A stretch of DNA of 64,000 nt. Origin: Alienimonas sp043951915. GTDB taxonomy: Bacteria > Planctomycetota > Planctomycetia > Planctomycetales > Planctomycetaceae. Location of the stretch: contig NZ_JBINJD010000007.1 of the NCBI RefSeq assembly GCF_043951915.1, positions 5,597 to 69,596 of the forward strand, given 5' to 3'. How positions within the stretch are numbered: the first letter of the stretch is position 1; every line of letters begins with the position of its first letter. Positions 42,674-50,361 of this stretch are shown in pieces. A model generated the notes under the pieces. That model made no database searches, had not been told where the DNA came from, and saw only the letters and a list, made by a program, of their open reading frames with translations. The position numbers were made by a program, and so were the translations under genes.

Positions 42674-43438
42674 ATGATGAACGACCGTGAACGCCTGACC
42701 GTCAGCGGATTAGTCGTCCTGCTCCTCCTTTTTTGGCTGGGCTTCCTCGTCCACCGGTCCCCCCGATTCGCCGGCAGCTTCTGGGGCGGCGCGCTGGCCG
42801 TGTCCGGCTCGACGTTGATGCTCGTCCCGCTGGCCTACCTCGTCGTGAAACGCGTCGGACCGCTCAAACGGCGGGTGACCCGGCACGTGTCCATGCGCAC
42901 GTTGCTGGCCTGGCACATCTACGCCGGCGTGCTGGGCCCGATCCTGGTGATCCTGCACACCGGACATAAATTTCACAGCCCGCTCGGGGTCGCGCTGACC
43001 GCGGTGACGCTGCTGGTCGTGCTCAGCGGGTTCGTCGGGCGTTATCTCATGCGGCATTTCTCGCAGACGATCCGCGAGAAAAAAGAAATGCTGACGCAAT
43101 TGGAGATCGCCTACCGCGACACCGCCACCGAACTCTCCGCAGAGCCGCAACAGGCCGCGACGCTTCGGCCGCTGTCCGGCGTCCTCACCCGGACGCTGGC
43201 GGGATGGTTCGTCAAGACCGGGACGGAGCGTGGGGGACCGACGCCCGCCGCCGTGCGTGCGTTGCGTCTGAGCGAGTCGATCGCCGACCTGGAGTACGCC
43301 GTCAAGACGCACGATCATTTTAAGCGGTGGTTCGCGAGCTGGTTGCGGTTCCACATCGTCATCAGCTTGATCTTATACGGTCTGCTGGCCTGGCACGTGT
43401 GGGCGGCGGTTTACTTCGGCCTGAGGTGGTTCGAATGA
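42674..43438 (+). CDS. Cytochrome b-like membrane protein
   Basis: 254 residues from ATG 42674, with GGAGG upstream; an adjacent ATG lies at 42677. About five membrane helices. Histidines lie in positions suited to two b-type hemes: AWHIYAG and LHTGHKF on two helices, RFHIVIS and AWHVWA on the last. The pattern resembles cytochrome b561/ferric-reductase-type transmembrane electron carriers. It lies between the NAD(P)H reductase fusion and the multiheme cytochrome, and its stop overlaps the cytochrome c start, so the three genes form one transcript. Confidence 0.78.
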   Translation: MMNDRERLTVSGLVVLLLLFWLGFLVHRSPRFAGSFWGGALAVSGSTLMLVPLAYLVVKRVGPLKRRVTRHVSMRTLLAWHIYAGVLGPILVILHTGHKFHSPLGVALTAVTLLVVLSGFVGRYLMRHFSQTIREKKEMLTQLEIAYRDTATELSAEPQQAATLRPLSGVLTRTLAGWFVKTGTERGGPTPAAVRALRLSESIADLEYAVKTHDHFKRWFASWLRFHIVISLILYGLLAWHVWAAVYFGLRWFE

Positions 43439-44211
43439 GGCGGCACGCCGCGATGATCGCCGGGCTGATCGCCGTCGTCGGCGGGTTGCTCGCTTGGTTC
43501 GTCGGGCCGAGCGACGCGGCCTTCAGGCGGCCGAACGCCTGGCAGCGGATGTCCTCGCCGGGAGCCCTCTCCGCCGCCCACGCCCATTTGGAACGGGACT
43601 GCGCCGCCTGTCACACGCCGGTGACCGGCGTGACCCGGGCCCAATGCGTCGCCTGTCACGCGAACGACAAATCAATTTTGAATCGGCAGCCGACCGCATT
43701 TCACGCCGACGTCGGCAGTTGCGTGGAGTGCCACCGGGAGCACCGCGGAACGGCCCGTCGGCCCACCGACATGGACCACACCGCCCTGGCCCGGCTCGGT
43801 CTGCGACAGTGGGAGGCGGGGGACGGCGATTCGACGGACCTCCGACGGCTGGTGGACCGGACGACCGACGCCCCCCCGCCGTACCCGCACGTGACCGCCC
43901 AGGAAGCCGCTCTGGATTGCGCCGCCTGTCATTCCAACGACGACCGTCACTTCGGATTCTTCGGCGCGGACTGCGCTCGATGCCACGCGACGGAGAAGTG
44001 GACGATCCCCGAGTTTCGGCACCCGTCGCCGAGTTCGGTCGACTGCGCCCAGTGTCACCAGGCCCCGCCGAGCCACTACATGATGCACTTTCACATGGTT
44101 TCGGCCCACGTCGCCGGCAAGCCGCACGCCCGCGTGGAGCAGTGTTTCCAGTGCCACCAGACGACCTCCTGGAACGATATTCAAAACGTCGGCTGGTACA
44201 AGCACCACTAG
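43435..44211 (+). CDS. Seven-heme cytochrome c (cytochrome c3/NapC-type)
   Basis: 258 residues, start overlapping the previous stop. A hydrophobic N-terminus (MIAGLIAVVGGLLAWFVG) is an export signal or anchor. Seven CxxCH sites are visible: CAACH, CVACH, CVECH, CAACH, CARCH, CAQCH and CFQCH. Extra His residues (about 15) provide distal ligands. It would receive electrons from the membrane cytochrome b-like protein on the periplasmic side. The acceptor is unknown; Cu(II) or another metal is a speculation based on the surrounding copper genes. Confidence 0.88.
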   Translation: MRRHAAMIAGLIAVVGGLLAWFVGPSDAAFRRPNAWQRMSSPGALSAAHAHLERDCAACHTPVTGVTRAQCVACHANDKSILNRQPTAFHADVGSCVECHREHRGTARRPTDMDHTALARLGLRQWEAGDGDSTDLRRLVDRTTDAPPPYPHVTAQEAALDCAACHSNDDRHFGFFGADCARCHATEKWTIPEFRHPSPSSVDCAQCHQAPPSHYMMHFHMVSAHVAGKPHARVEQCFQCHQTTSWNDIQNVGWYKHH

Positions 44212-44450
44212 CGCGGATCGTAATTCCTGACGGCACGCTCGCTCGCCGCCGGGTTCCCCGAACGCCCGTCTGAGCGAAAGCAGGGCGGCCCCGCCGGAGG
44301 ACGGCCCGGACGGCCCCTGTGATCGTCCGCGTCGTCCACGGCATCCCGGGAGCGCCCTGAGGATCAACGGAGCGCCGAAGACAGTTCGGAGCGCCTGCGA
44401 ACCCCGACAGTCGATCGGGGACCGCGAGGGCGGCGGCGATTGCCGTAAAA

Positions 44451-45818
44451 TTAATGATCGCCGCGTCCGGGCGCCGGGGCGGCCGGACGCGAGTCGCCGA
44501 GGTTCCCGCCGCCGTCCGTCGCCCGGCCGAGGAACATCCGCTCCCCGAGGAAGACGACGGCGATTCCGACCGCCGCGACGCCCAAGACCAGCGGGTCCTC
44601 GATCGCCCTCGTCCACAGGAACGCTCCGAGGATCGCGAGGTCCAGCAGGATGGCCGTGCCGACGATCCACGCCCGGGCGCCGACTTCTTGGCGGAGGCGC
44701 CGCAGCACGCCCCAATGCACGGCGAGATCCATGACCAGATAGAAAATGGCTCCCAGCGCGGCGATCCGGGTCAGGTCGAACAGGATCGTGAGCGTGATCG
44801 CCAACACGACCGTGTAGACCAACGTGTGCTTCTGGACGCTGCCCGGCATGCCGAAGTGCCGGTGCGGCACCAGCTTCATCTCGGTCAGCATCGCCAGCAT
44901 CCGGGAGACGGCGAACGTGCTCGCCACCAGCCCGGAGACGGTGGCGACGACCGCAAGTCCCACAGTGAACGACGTACCGAACTGCCCGAACGCCGGCCGC
45001 GCCGCCTCGGCCAGGGCGAAGTCGCGGCTCTCGATAATCTCCGCGACGGACAGGTTGCCGGCCACCGCGGCGGCCACGAGCAGATAGACCACGACGCAGA
45101 TCGACAGCGAGATCACAATCGAGCGACCGATATTTCGCTTCGGATCGACGATCTCCGCCCCGCTGTTCGCGATCGTCGTAAAACCCTTATAGGCCAGCAG
45201 GGCGAGAGCGGTCGCGGTGAGGAACCCGCCGGGCGAGGCGCGGGCCGTCGGCGCCGCCGTCTCGACGCTGAGTTCGGCGACCCAGAGACCGGCAGCGGCG
45301 AACAGGAGGATTCCGCCGATCTTCACCACCGCCGCCACAGTCGACAGCGTCCCGATGAAACGATTTCCGAGCAGGTTCACCGCGAACGCCGTCACCAACA
45401 GGCCCGTCCCGAGCGCCGGCACGAGAAAGGCCCGGTCCACGTCGCCGAACAGTTGGAGTACGTACGTCCCGAACGTGCGGGCGACCAAGCTCTCGTTGAT
45501 CACCATCGAGGCGTACATCAGCAACGCCATGCCGGCGGTCACGGTTCCCTTGCCGTAGGCCTTCATCAAAAACATCGCGATCCCGCCGACCGAGGGATAC
45601 CGCTGTGCCATCTTCACGTAGGAGTACGCGCTGAAGGCCGCGACGACGCCGGCGCTGAGGAACGCGAGCGGGAAGAGACTGCCGGTTTGTTCGGCCGTCT
45701 GGCCCGTCAAGGCGAAGACCCCCGCGCCGATCATCACGCCGGTGCCCATCCCCACCGAACCGACCAGCGACAGGCTGCTCGACTCGTACTGCGTGGCGGT
45801 CGAAGTCGAGTCGTTCAT
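44451..45818 (-). CDS. APC-family amino-acid permease
   Basis: 455 residues from ATG 45818, about 12 membrane helices. The family's N-terminal substrate-site motif is present: VGMGTGVMIGAGVFALTGQT. Later segments include AYKGFTTIANSGAEIVDPKR and VSGLVASTFAVSRMLAMLTE. It imports or exchanges amino acids or amines; the substrate cannot be read from sequence. A perfect CsoR-type operator lies 67 bp upstream, placing the gene in the copper response. Uptake of a copper-ligand amino acid is one possibility. Confidence 0.88.
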   Translation of the reverse strand: MNDSTSTATQYESSSLSLVGSVGMGTGVMIGAGVFALTGQTAEQTGSLFPLAFLSAGVVAAFSAYSYVKMAQRYPSVGGIAMFLMKAYGKGTVTAGMALLMYASMVINESLVARTFGTYVLQLFGDVDRAFLVPALGTGLLVTAFAVNLLGNRFIGTLSTVAAVVKIGGILLFAAAGLWVAELSVETAAPTARASPGGFLTATALALLAYKGFTTIANSGAEIVDPKRNIGRSIVISLSICVVVYLLVAAAVAGNLSVAEIIESRDFALAEAARPAFGQFGTSFTVGLAVVATVSGLVASTFAVSRMLAMLTEMKLVPHRHFGMPGSVQKHTLVYTVVLAITLTILFDLTRIAALGAIFYLVMDLAVHWGVLRRLRQEVGARAWIVGTAILLDLAILGAFLWTRAIEDPLVLGVAAVGIAVVFLGERMFLGRATDGGGNLGDSRPAAPAPGRGDH

Positions 45819-45885
45819 CGCCCATCGCGTTCGAGGTACATCGTCCCGGGCCGCGGCATACGTCGCGCGGCGGGACCAATTCGAG

Positions 45886-45902
45886 ATACCCACAGAGGGT
45901 AT
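45886..45902. promoter_or_regulatory. CsoR-type operator E
   Basis: ATACCC-ACAGA-GGGTAT, a perfect 6-5-6 palindrome, 67 bp upstream of the APC permease start (minus strand). Confidence 0.75.
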
Positions 45903-46081
45903 TCGAGCGAGGATGCCCTCGATAGGCCGATGCGCCTCGCCATCACTGCGGCGTAAGGCCGAATCGACAACGCGACCGCTTTGAGCGGGCTCCGATGACG
46001 GAGACCTGACGAAACGACGTGCCGTCCGACTGCGGCTGACCGCAAGCCGGGACGGCCGCCCGTTTCCGATCCGCCTGCCCG

Positions 46082-47536
46082 TCAATCATCGACGGGAGTG
46101 ATCTTCCAGATCACGCCGGTGCCAGGCTTCGCGTGCGGGCCGTTCTTGTCGACCGGCATTAGGCCGAAGTCGGCGACGTACATCGCGGACCCGTCCGCGG
46201 TGAATCGCACGTCCATCGGGCGCCGCGGTCCCGCCGAACCGCCCGGCTCCTGCCCGTGACCGCCCTCGCCGTGGCCGCTTTCGCCGTGGCCGCCGTGGTG
46301 GTGGGACTTCGGGCCGAAGAAGGTGGTCGATTCGCCGGTCGCCGGGTCGAACCGCACGACCCGGTGGCCGCCGTGCTCCTCCGGCGGCGTCCCGGTGCGG
46401 GGCGTCATATGGCCGAAGAAGGCGATAAAGAGCTGGCCCTGATAGCCGAAGGCGCCGCCCGGGGAGGCGTCCAGCTTCGTGATGGCCGAATGCTTCGGGT
46501 AGGTCGCCACGGGCCGCTCCACGGGCGGGTGGTCGGCCAACAGGAACGTCGGCTGCGGTTTGCCGTCGGGCTTGAATCGCGGGTCGGTCACCGGGTCGCC
46601 GGAGCCGAAGTCCGGCCAGCCGTAGAAGGCGCCTTTCTTGACGACGTACAGATCCTCCAAATCGTTCGCGACCGGCCGGCTGCCGCGAACGTCCAGGCCG
46701 TTCTCGGTGACGTACAGGGTGTCGCCGACCCACAGCAGGCCGAAGGGATTCCGCAGACCCCAGGCGTAGACCGTCGGGTTCGAGCCGTCGGCGTCGAACC
46801 GCAGCGCCGTGCCGTTCGCCTTCGTCGTCCCCGGGATCGTCGCCCCGTCCGGCGCGGCGACGTCGAACGGCTGATAGGCGGAGGTGCGGGCCGTGTCGTC
46901 CGCGGCGCCCTCGGACAGCGGGTCTTTTGTTTGAAAGACCTCGCCGCGGGTGCGAAGCGGCACGGGGGCGAGTTCGTGGACGTCCGGATGCTCCTTGAGC
47001 CACTTTTTATTGTCGAGGCCGACGACGCCGGAGTTCGTCGCCGTGCCCTGCCCGACGTACAGCCCGCCGTCGGGGCCGACGGTGAGTTGATTGTTCTCGT
47101 GGTCGCCCAGGCTCGGCAGCCCCGTCACGAGGTCCCGCAGCGTCGGGTCGGCGCCGAGCGGATCCTCCAAGGCGGAGATCTTCGTTTTATGAGAAATCAG
47201 CAGGGCGCCGTCGCGCATTAGCAGGTCGTTGACGGGCGCCCGCAGACCGTCGACGGGCACGGTCCGGCGGAACCCGTCGGCGTCGAAGTGCAGTAGGGCG
47301 GGCTCGGCGGACGGGTCGCCCGGGGCGACGCCGGACAGGGCGACGAACAGCCCCCCGGCGCCGTCCGGCTCGACGCTGGTGGGGTAATCCAGCCCGTCGG
47401 CGAAGACCTCGATCCGATAGCCGTCCGCCGTCTCCGCGGCGGACGGATCGGGTTCCGGCGGAGCGGCGCCGGCTGGCGCCACGAAGAAGAGGCCGACGAG
47501 CGCCAGCGGCGCGGCGGCGTGGGGGAGCATCAACAT
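46082..47536 (-). CDS. Secreted glucose/sorbosone dehydrogenase-like beta-propeller with His-rich loop
   Basis: 484 residues from ATG 47536, with GGAAG upstream; another ATG is two codons in. Signal peptide (APLALVGLFFVAPAGA). Propeller motifs include PTSVEPDGAGGLFVALSG, GDHENNQLTVGPDGGLYVG, VYAWGLRNPFGLLW and a terminal RPMDVRFTADGSAMYVADFG. A His-rich insertion near residue 420 (HHHGGHGESGHGEGGHG) is not part of the usual fold. Related proteins are PQQ-dependent sugar dehydrogenases, but PQQ residues cannot be confirmed here. An imperfect CsoR-type site lies 117 bp upstream. Confidence 0.78.
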   Translation of the reverse strand: MLMLPHAAAPLALVGLFFVAPAGAAPPEPDPSAAETADGYRIEVFADGLDYPTSVEPDGAGGLFVALSGVAPGDPSAEPALLHFDADGFRRTVPVDGLRAPVNDLLMRDGALLISHKTKISALEDPLGADPTLRDLVTGLPSLGDHENNQLTVGPDGGLYVGQGTATNSGVVGLDNKKWLKEHPDVHELAPVPLRTRGEVFQTKDPLSEGAADDTARTSAYQPFDVAAPDGATIPGTTKANGTALRFDADGSNPTVYAWGLRNPFGLLWVGDTLYVTENGLDVRGSRPVANDLEDLYVVKKGAFYGWPDFGSGDPVTDPRFKPDGKPQPTFLLADHPPVERPVATYPKHSAITKLDASPGGAFGYQGQLFIAFFGHMTPRTGTPPEEHGGHRVVRFDPATGESTTFFGPKSHHHGGHGESGHGEGGHGQEPGGSAGPRRPMDVRFTADGSAMYVADFGLMPVDKNGPHAKPGTGVIWKITPVDD

Positions 47537-47653
47537 GGGAGGCTTCCTGCATGGGGGGACGAACGCCGCAATCGGCGACGCGATCAAACGTCCTCATCCC
47601 ATCACAAATCCTGCCGGCGGGGGACGGGGAGATCGGCCGCGACGGCGCCGAAG

Positions 47654-47670
47654 ATACCCCCGGGTCGTAT
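47654..47670. promoter_or_regulatory. CsoR-type operator F (imperfect)
   Basis: ATACCC-CCGGG-TCGTAT, two mismatches in the right arm. It lies between the divergent starts at 47536 (minus) and 47795 (plus), nearly equidistant. Confidence 0.5.
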
Positions 47671-47794
47671 CCCCATGAACGGAGGGAGGCCGGCCCCTGT
47701 GCCGGCCGCGGGCCGCATGCGTCAGCCTAGATCTCCTACGGAGAGGGACGCCGTCGCTCCCTCGCAGCCCTCCCCCGCGTTCAAGGAGTTCCTG

Positions 47795-48253
47795 ATGAAC
47801 CGCCGCCACGTCCTGTCCGGCGCCGCCGCCGCCGCCGCCGGTCTCGCCGCCTTGCCCGCCGCTCGGGCCGACCACCATGAAAAGCAAAGCGGCGATCACG
47901 GCCACGAGCTCACCGGCAAGAAAAAGGCCGACGTTCAGCAGATGACGGAGCACGTCGTTCTGCTGAACCGCGTCGCCGAGCACTGCCTGGAGCAAATCAA
48001 GGAGAAGCAGGGCGACGTGACCGACCACGCGCAGAACCACGAGCACGTGATGGACTGCGTCCCCGTCTGCCAGACGACCGCCGCGTTCATGGTCCGCGAG
48101 AGCCCGCTGTCGCAGTCGATGCACCGGGCGAGCGCCGAATGCTGCGAGAAGACCGCGAAGGCGCTGGAGGCCTCCTCCGACAAGTCCGCCGTCGTCGCGG
48201 AGTGCGTGAAGTCCAGCCGGGAGTGCGCCGAGATGTGCCGCACCTATATTTGA
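47795..48253 (+). CDS. Exported four-helix-bundle copper-storage protein (Csp1-like)
   Basis: 152 residues from ATG 47795. The N-terminus NRRHVLSGAAAAAAGLAALP is a Tat-like signal (RR). The mature part is helical, with Cys in storage-protein spacing: HCLEQ, DCVPVCQ, ECCEK, ECVKSSRECAEMC. Csp proteins bind many Cu(I) ions through Cys lining a helical bundle. This has fewer Cys (about 8) than the cytosolic paralog at 49820. A hairpin terminator follows. The gene pairs with operator F. Confidence 0.8.
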   Translation: MNRRHVLSGAAAAAAGLAALPAARADHHEKQSGDHGHELTGKKKADVQQMTEHVVLLNRVAEHCLEQIKEKQGDVTDHAQNHEHVMDCVPVCQTTAAFMVRESPLSQSMHRASAECCEKTAKALEASSDKSAVVAECVKSSRECAEMCRTYI

Positions 48254-48288
48254 GCGAGGCGACGTCCGAACCGGCGCCACCGCCGTGC

Positions 48289-48318
48289 GAGGCCGCCCGG
48301 GCCCCACCGGGCGGCCTC
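48289..48318 (+). terminator. Hairpin after the exported Csp gene
   Basis: GAGGCCGCCCGG (48289-48300) pairs perfectly with CCGGGCGGCCTC (48307-48318) around a 6-nt loop; the following TGTTCCT is only weakly T-rich. Confidence 0.65.
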
Positions 48319-48358
48319 TGTTCCTATCCGCCCCCCCGCCCCCGCTCGATCGAACCCG

Positions 48359-48811
48359 ATGAACGCCTACGTCCGCTTCGGCCTGATGATCGCCACCTCC
48401 ACCGTGGTGATGTTCGGCCTGATGTACTTGAACACCTACGCCCTCGATCACGTCTTCTTCAGCGAGACGCGCCTCTATATGGCGCTGCTGATGGGGGCGA
48501 CGATGGCCGTGATCATGATGGGCTTCATGTGGACGATGCACGAGAACAAAAAGGCGAACGTCGGCATCCTCGCCGCCGCCGCGGCGGTGTTCGTCCTCAC
48601 CCTGTGGCTGGTGCGGTCCCAGGAGACGGTGCAGGACGAGTCCTGGATGCGGGCGATGATCCCGCACCACTCGATCGCGATCCTCACCAGCGAGCGGGCG
48701 GAGATCGACGACCCCCGCGTCCGCGATCTCGCCGACCGCATCATCGAAACCCAGCGGGAAGAGATCGCCGAGATGAAAGGGCTCATCGCGGACCTCGAAG
48801 CCGCGGAATGA
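48359..48811 (+). CDS. DUF305 membrane-anchored protein
   Basis: 150 residues from ATG 48359. Three hydrophobic helices at about 8-30, 38-58 and 68-86 are followed by a DUF305 segment: SWMRAMIPHHSIAILTSERA, then RIIETQREEIAEMKGLI. The MIPHHSIAI stretch is the DUF305 hallmark. DUF305 proteins are common near copper genes and may bind metals through the His pair; their function is not established. A terminator separates it from the Csp gene upstream. Confidence 0.85.
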   Translation: MNAYVRFGLMIATSTVVMFGLMYLNTYALDHVFFSETRLYMALLMGATMAVIMMGFMWTMHENKKANVGILAAAAAVFVLTLWLVRSQETVQDESWMRAMIPHHSIAILTSERAEIDDPRVRDLADRIIETQREEIAEMKGLIADLEAAE

Positions 48812-48838
48812 TCCCCCCGGGGCCCCCGCGACCGGCGG

Positions 48839-49167
48839 CTACGGTCGGTCGGGCGGCGCCGGGCCGGCCCGCCACGCCCGCAGGATCCTGCCGGGCAGAA
48901 CGAACACGAGCAGCACCCCGGCCAGCAGCCCCCCAAATCGGCCGCGAGCGTCGCCGGGCCGAATGCCGCCTGCGGTTCGCGAACCGCCACGGAGATCGCG
49001 ACCCCGATCAGGCAGACCGCCCCGAGCCGCAGGCTCTGACAGCCCAGCGTGCAGACCCGCCGGAGCGTTTCCCTTCGGCTCGGAACCAGCACGGACAGGA
49101 TCAGCCCGAGCGGCAACACGACGTAGCCGACAAGCAGCAGGACCACGGCGGCGTACCCGATGAACAC
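48839..49167 (-). pseudogene. Small membrane protein with frameshift
   Basis: From GTG 49167 the frame gives two good membrane helices (FIGYAAVVLLLVGYVVLPLG, and LRLGAVCLIGVAISVAV). Coherence then moves to another frame at about 48945, giving a third hydrophobic segment (FGGLLAGVLLVFVLPGRILR) and ending at TAG 48839. The switch lies at a CCCCCC run (48928-48933 region), so either the gene is broken or one base is wrong. It is convergent with the DUF305 gene. Function unknown. Confidence 0.45.
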
Positions 49168-49329
49168 GGGACGATTCTGACGGCGGCCGGTCCGGCGCCG
49201 CCAGCGACCCGCTCAAGCCGGCCCGCCCCTCGCCGACGCTCCCTCGGACCGATAGGATAGGGGACGACCGGTCCCGCGGTCGGTGCCTTTCCTTCCCACC
49301 GCCCGGTCCGTCGGCTGCTCCCGCCCGCT

Positions 49330-49623
49330 GTGAACCTCGACGACGAACAGAAGGAGGCCCTCCGCAAACGTCTGCGCCGGGCCGAGGGTCAGGTCGCCGC
49401 GGTGGGGCGAATGATCGAGGAGGACAAGTACTGCGTGGACGTGCTGATGCAGGTCCGGGCGGCGATGGCGGCGCTGGGCAAGGTGGGGCACATCGTGCTG
49501 GAAAACCACATGGACACCTGCGTCGCCGCCGCGTTCAAGGCCGAGGACGACCAGGACCGTAAGGAAAAGATCCGCGAGTTGATGAGCGTCTTCGCCAAGT
49601 ACGGCAACTTCGGCGGCCGCTGA
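49330..49623 (+). CDS. csoR: CsoR-family Cu(I)-sensing repressor
   Basis: 97 residues from GTG 49330. A DUF156/CsoR helical bundle: RLRRAEGQVAAVGRMIEEDK, YCVDVLMQVRAAMAALGKVG, HIVLENHMDTCVAAAF. The Cu(I) ligands of CsoR are present as Cys35, His60 and Cys64, with a Tyr before the first Cys. In CsoR proteins Cu(I) binding releases the repressor from GC-rich palindromes. The nine ATACCC-N5-GGGTAT sites in this window fit such targets. No copy lies just upstream of csoR itself, so autorepression is not apparent. Confidence 0.9.
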   Translation: MNLDDEQKEALRKRLRRAEGQVAAVGRMIEEDKYCVDVLMQVRAAMAALGKVGHIVLENHMDTCVAAAFKAEDDQDRKEKIRELMSVFAKYGNFGGR

Positions 49624-49724
49624 CGGTCCCCGTCGGCCCCCGGCCGCTGACGGTCTCGCCGCACGGCCGGCCCGGCGTCGGGCACGGGGGCGGCCCCACC
49701 TGGGCGGTCCGCCTTCCACGGTTC

Positions 49725-49741
49725 ATACCCTCGCGGGGTAT
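49725..49741. promoter_or_regulatory. CsoR-type operator G (most symmetric)
   Basis: ATACCC-TCGCG-GGGTAT. Symmetry extends to nine bases per arm (TTC before and GAA after the core). It lies 78 bp upstream of the cytosolic Csp start. Confidence 0.82.
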
Positions 49742-49819
49742 GAATAGAACGGGACGCTCGCCGGCCGACCGGTCGGCCGGCGCGACGAACCCGTTCCCCC
49801 GCGACGACGAGGACCGACG

Positions 49820-50143
49820 ATGAGCGACGCCAAGATGAAGCAGTGCATCGACACCTGCCTGGAATGCCACCGCGTCTGCCTGGACCACTTCTCGAACGTG
49901 TGCCTGGAAAAAGGCGGCGAGCACGTCGAGCAGGTCCACGCCAAGCTGATGCTGGACTGCATCCAAATCTGCGCGACCAGCGCGGACTTCATGACCCGCG
50001 GCAGCGAACTGCACGAGTACGTCTGCCGGGCCTGCAGCGAGGTCTGCAAGAAGTGCGCGGACAGCTGCGAGAAAATCGGCATGACCGAGTGCGCCGCCCA
50101 GTGCCGCAAGTGCGCCGAAAGCTGCGGCTCCATGGCCGCCTGA
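49820..50143 (+). CDS. Cytosolic four-helix-bundle copper-storage protein (Csp3-like, DUF326)
   Basis: 107 residues, no signal peptide, 16 Cys mostly in CxxxC or CxxC spacing (MKQCIDTCLECHRVC, CIQIC, CRACSEVCKKCADSC, CAAQCRKCAESC). This matches the Csp3/DUF326 family, which stores many Cu(I) ions in the cytoplasm. Operator G directly precedes it, and a strong terminator follows. Together with the exported Csp1-like protein it gives storage on both sides of the membrane. Confidence 0.9.
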   Translation: MSDAKMKQCIDTCLECHRVCLDHFSNVCLEKGGEHVEQVHAKLMLDCIQICATSADFMTRGSELHEYVCRACSEVCKKCADSCEKIGMTECAAQCRKCAESCGSMAA

Positions 50144-50166
50144 AGCGCGTCCGCGTCCCCGTGTCC

Positions 50167-50198
50167 TAACGCCGAGGCTCGGCCGGGCCTCGGCGTTA
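50167..50198 (+). terminator. Terminator after the cytosolic Csp gene
   Basis: TAACGCCGAGGC (50167-50178) pairs perfectly with GCCTCGGCGTTA (50187-50198), loop of 8 nt. The T run is poor (CGCGTTTCCC). Confidence 0.7.
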
Positions 50199-50258
50199 CG
50201 CGTTTCCCGCCGCCCGGTTCGGCCGTCGCGAGATTCCGCCGGCTCACCCACCGGACGG

Positions 50259-50275
50259 ATACCCCATCGGGGTAT
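50259..50275. promoter_or_regulatory. CsoR-type operator H
   Basis: ATACCC-CATCG-GGGTAT, a perfect 6-5-6 palindrome, 86 bp upstream of copA. Confidence 0.8.
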
Positions 50276-50361
50276 TCAGGACGAGGGCGGAGTCCTATCG
50301 TTCCCCCGATCGGGCCGGCGCGTTCGCCCCTCGAGATTCCCCCAGCCCGCCGGAGAACCCG

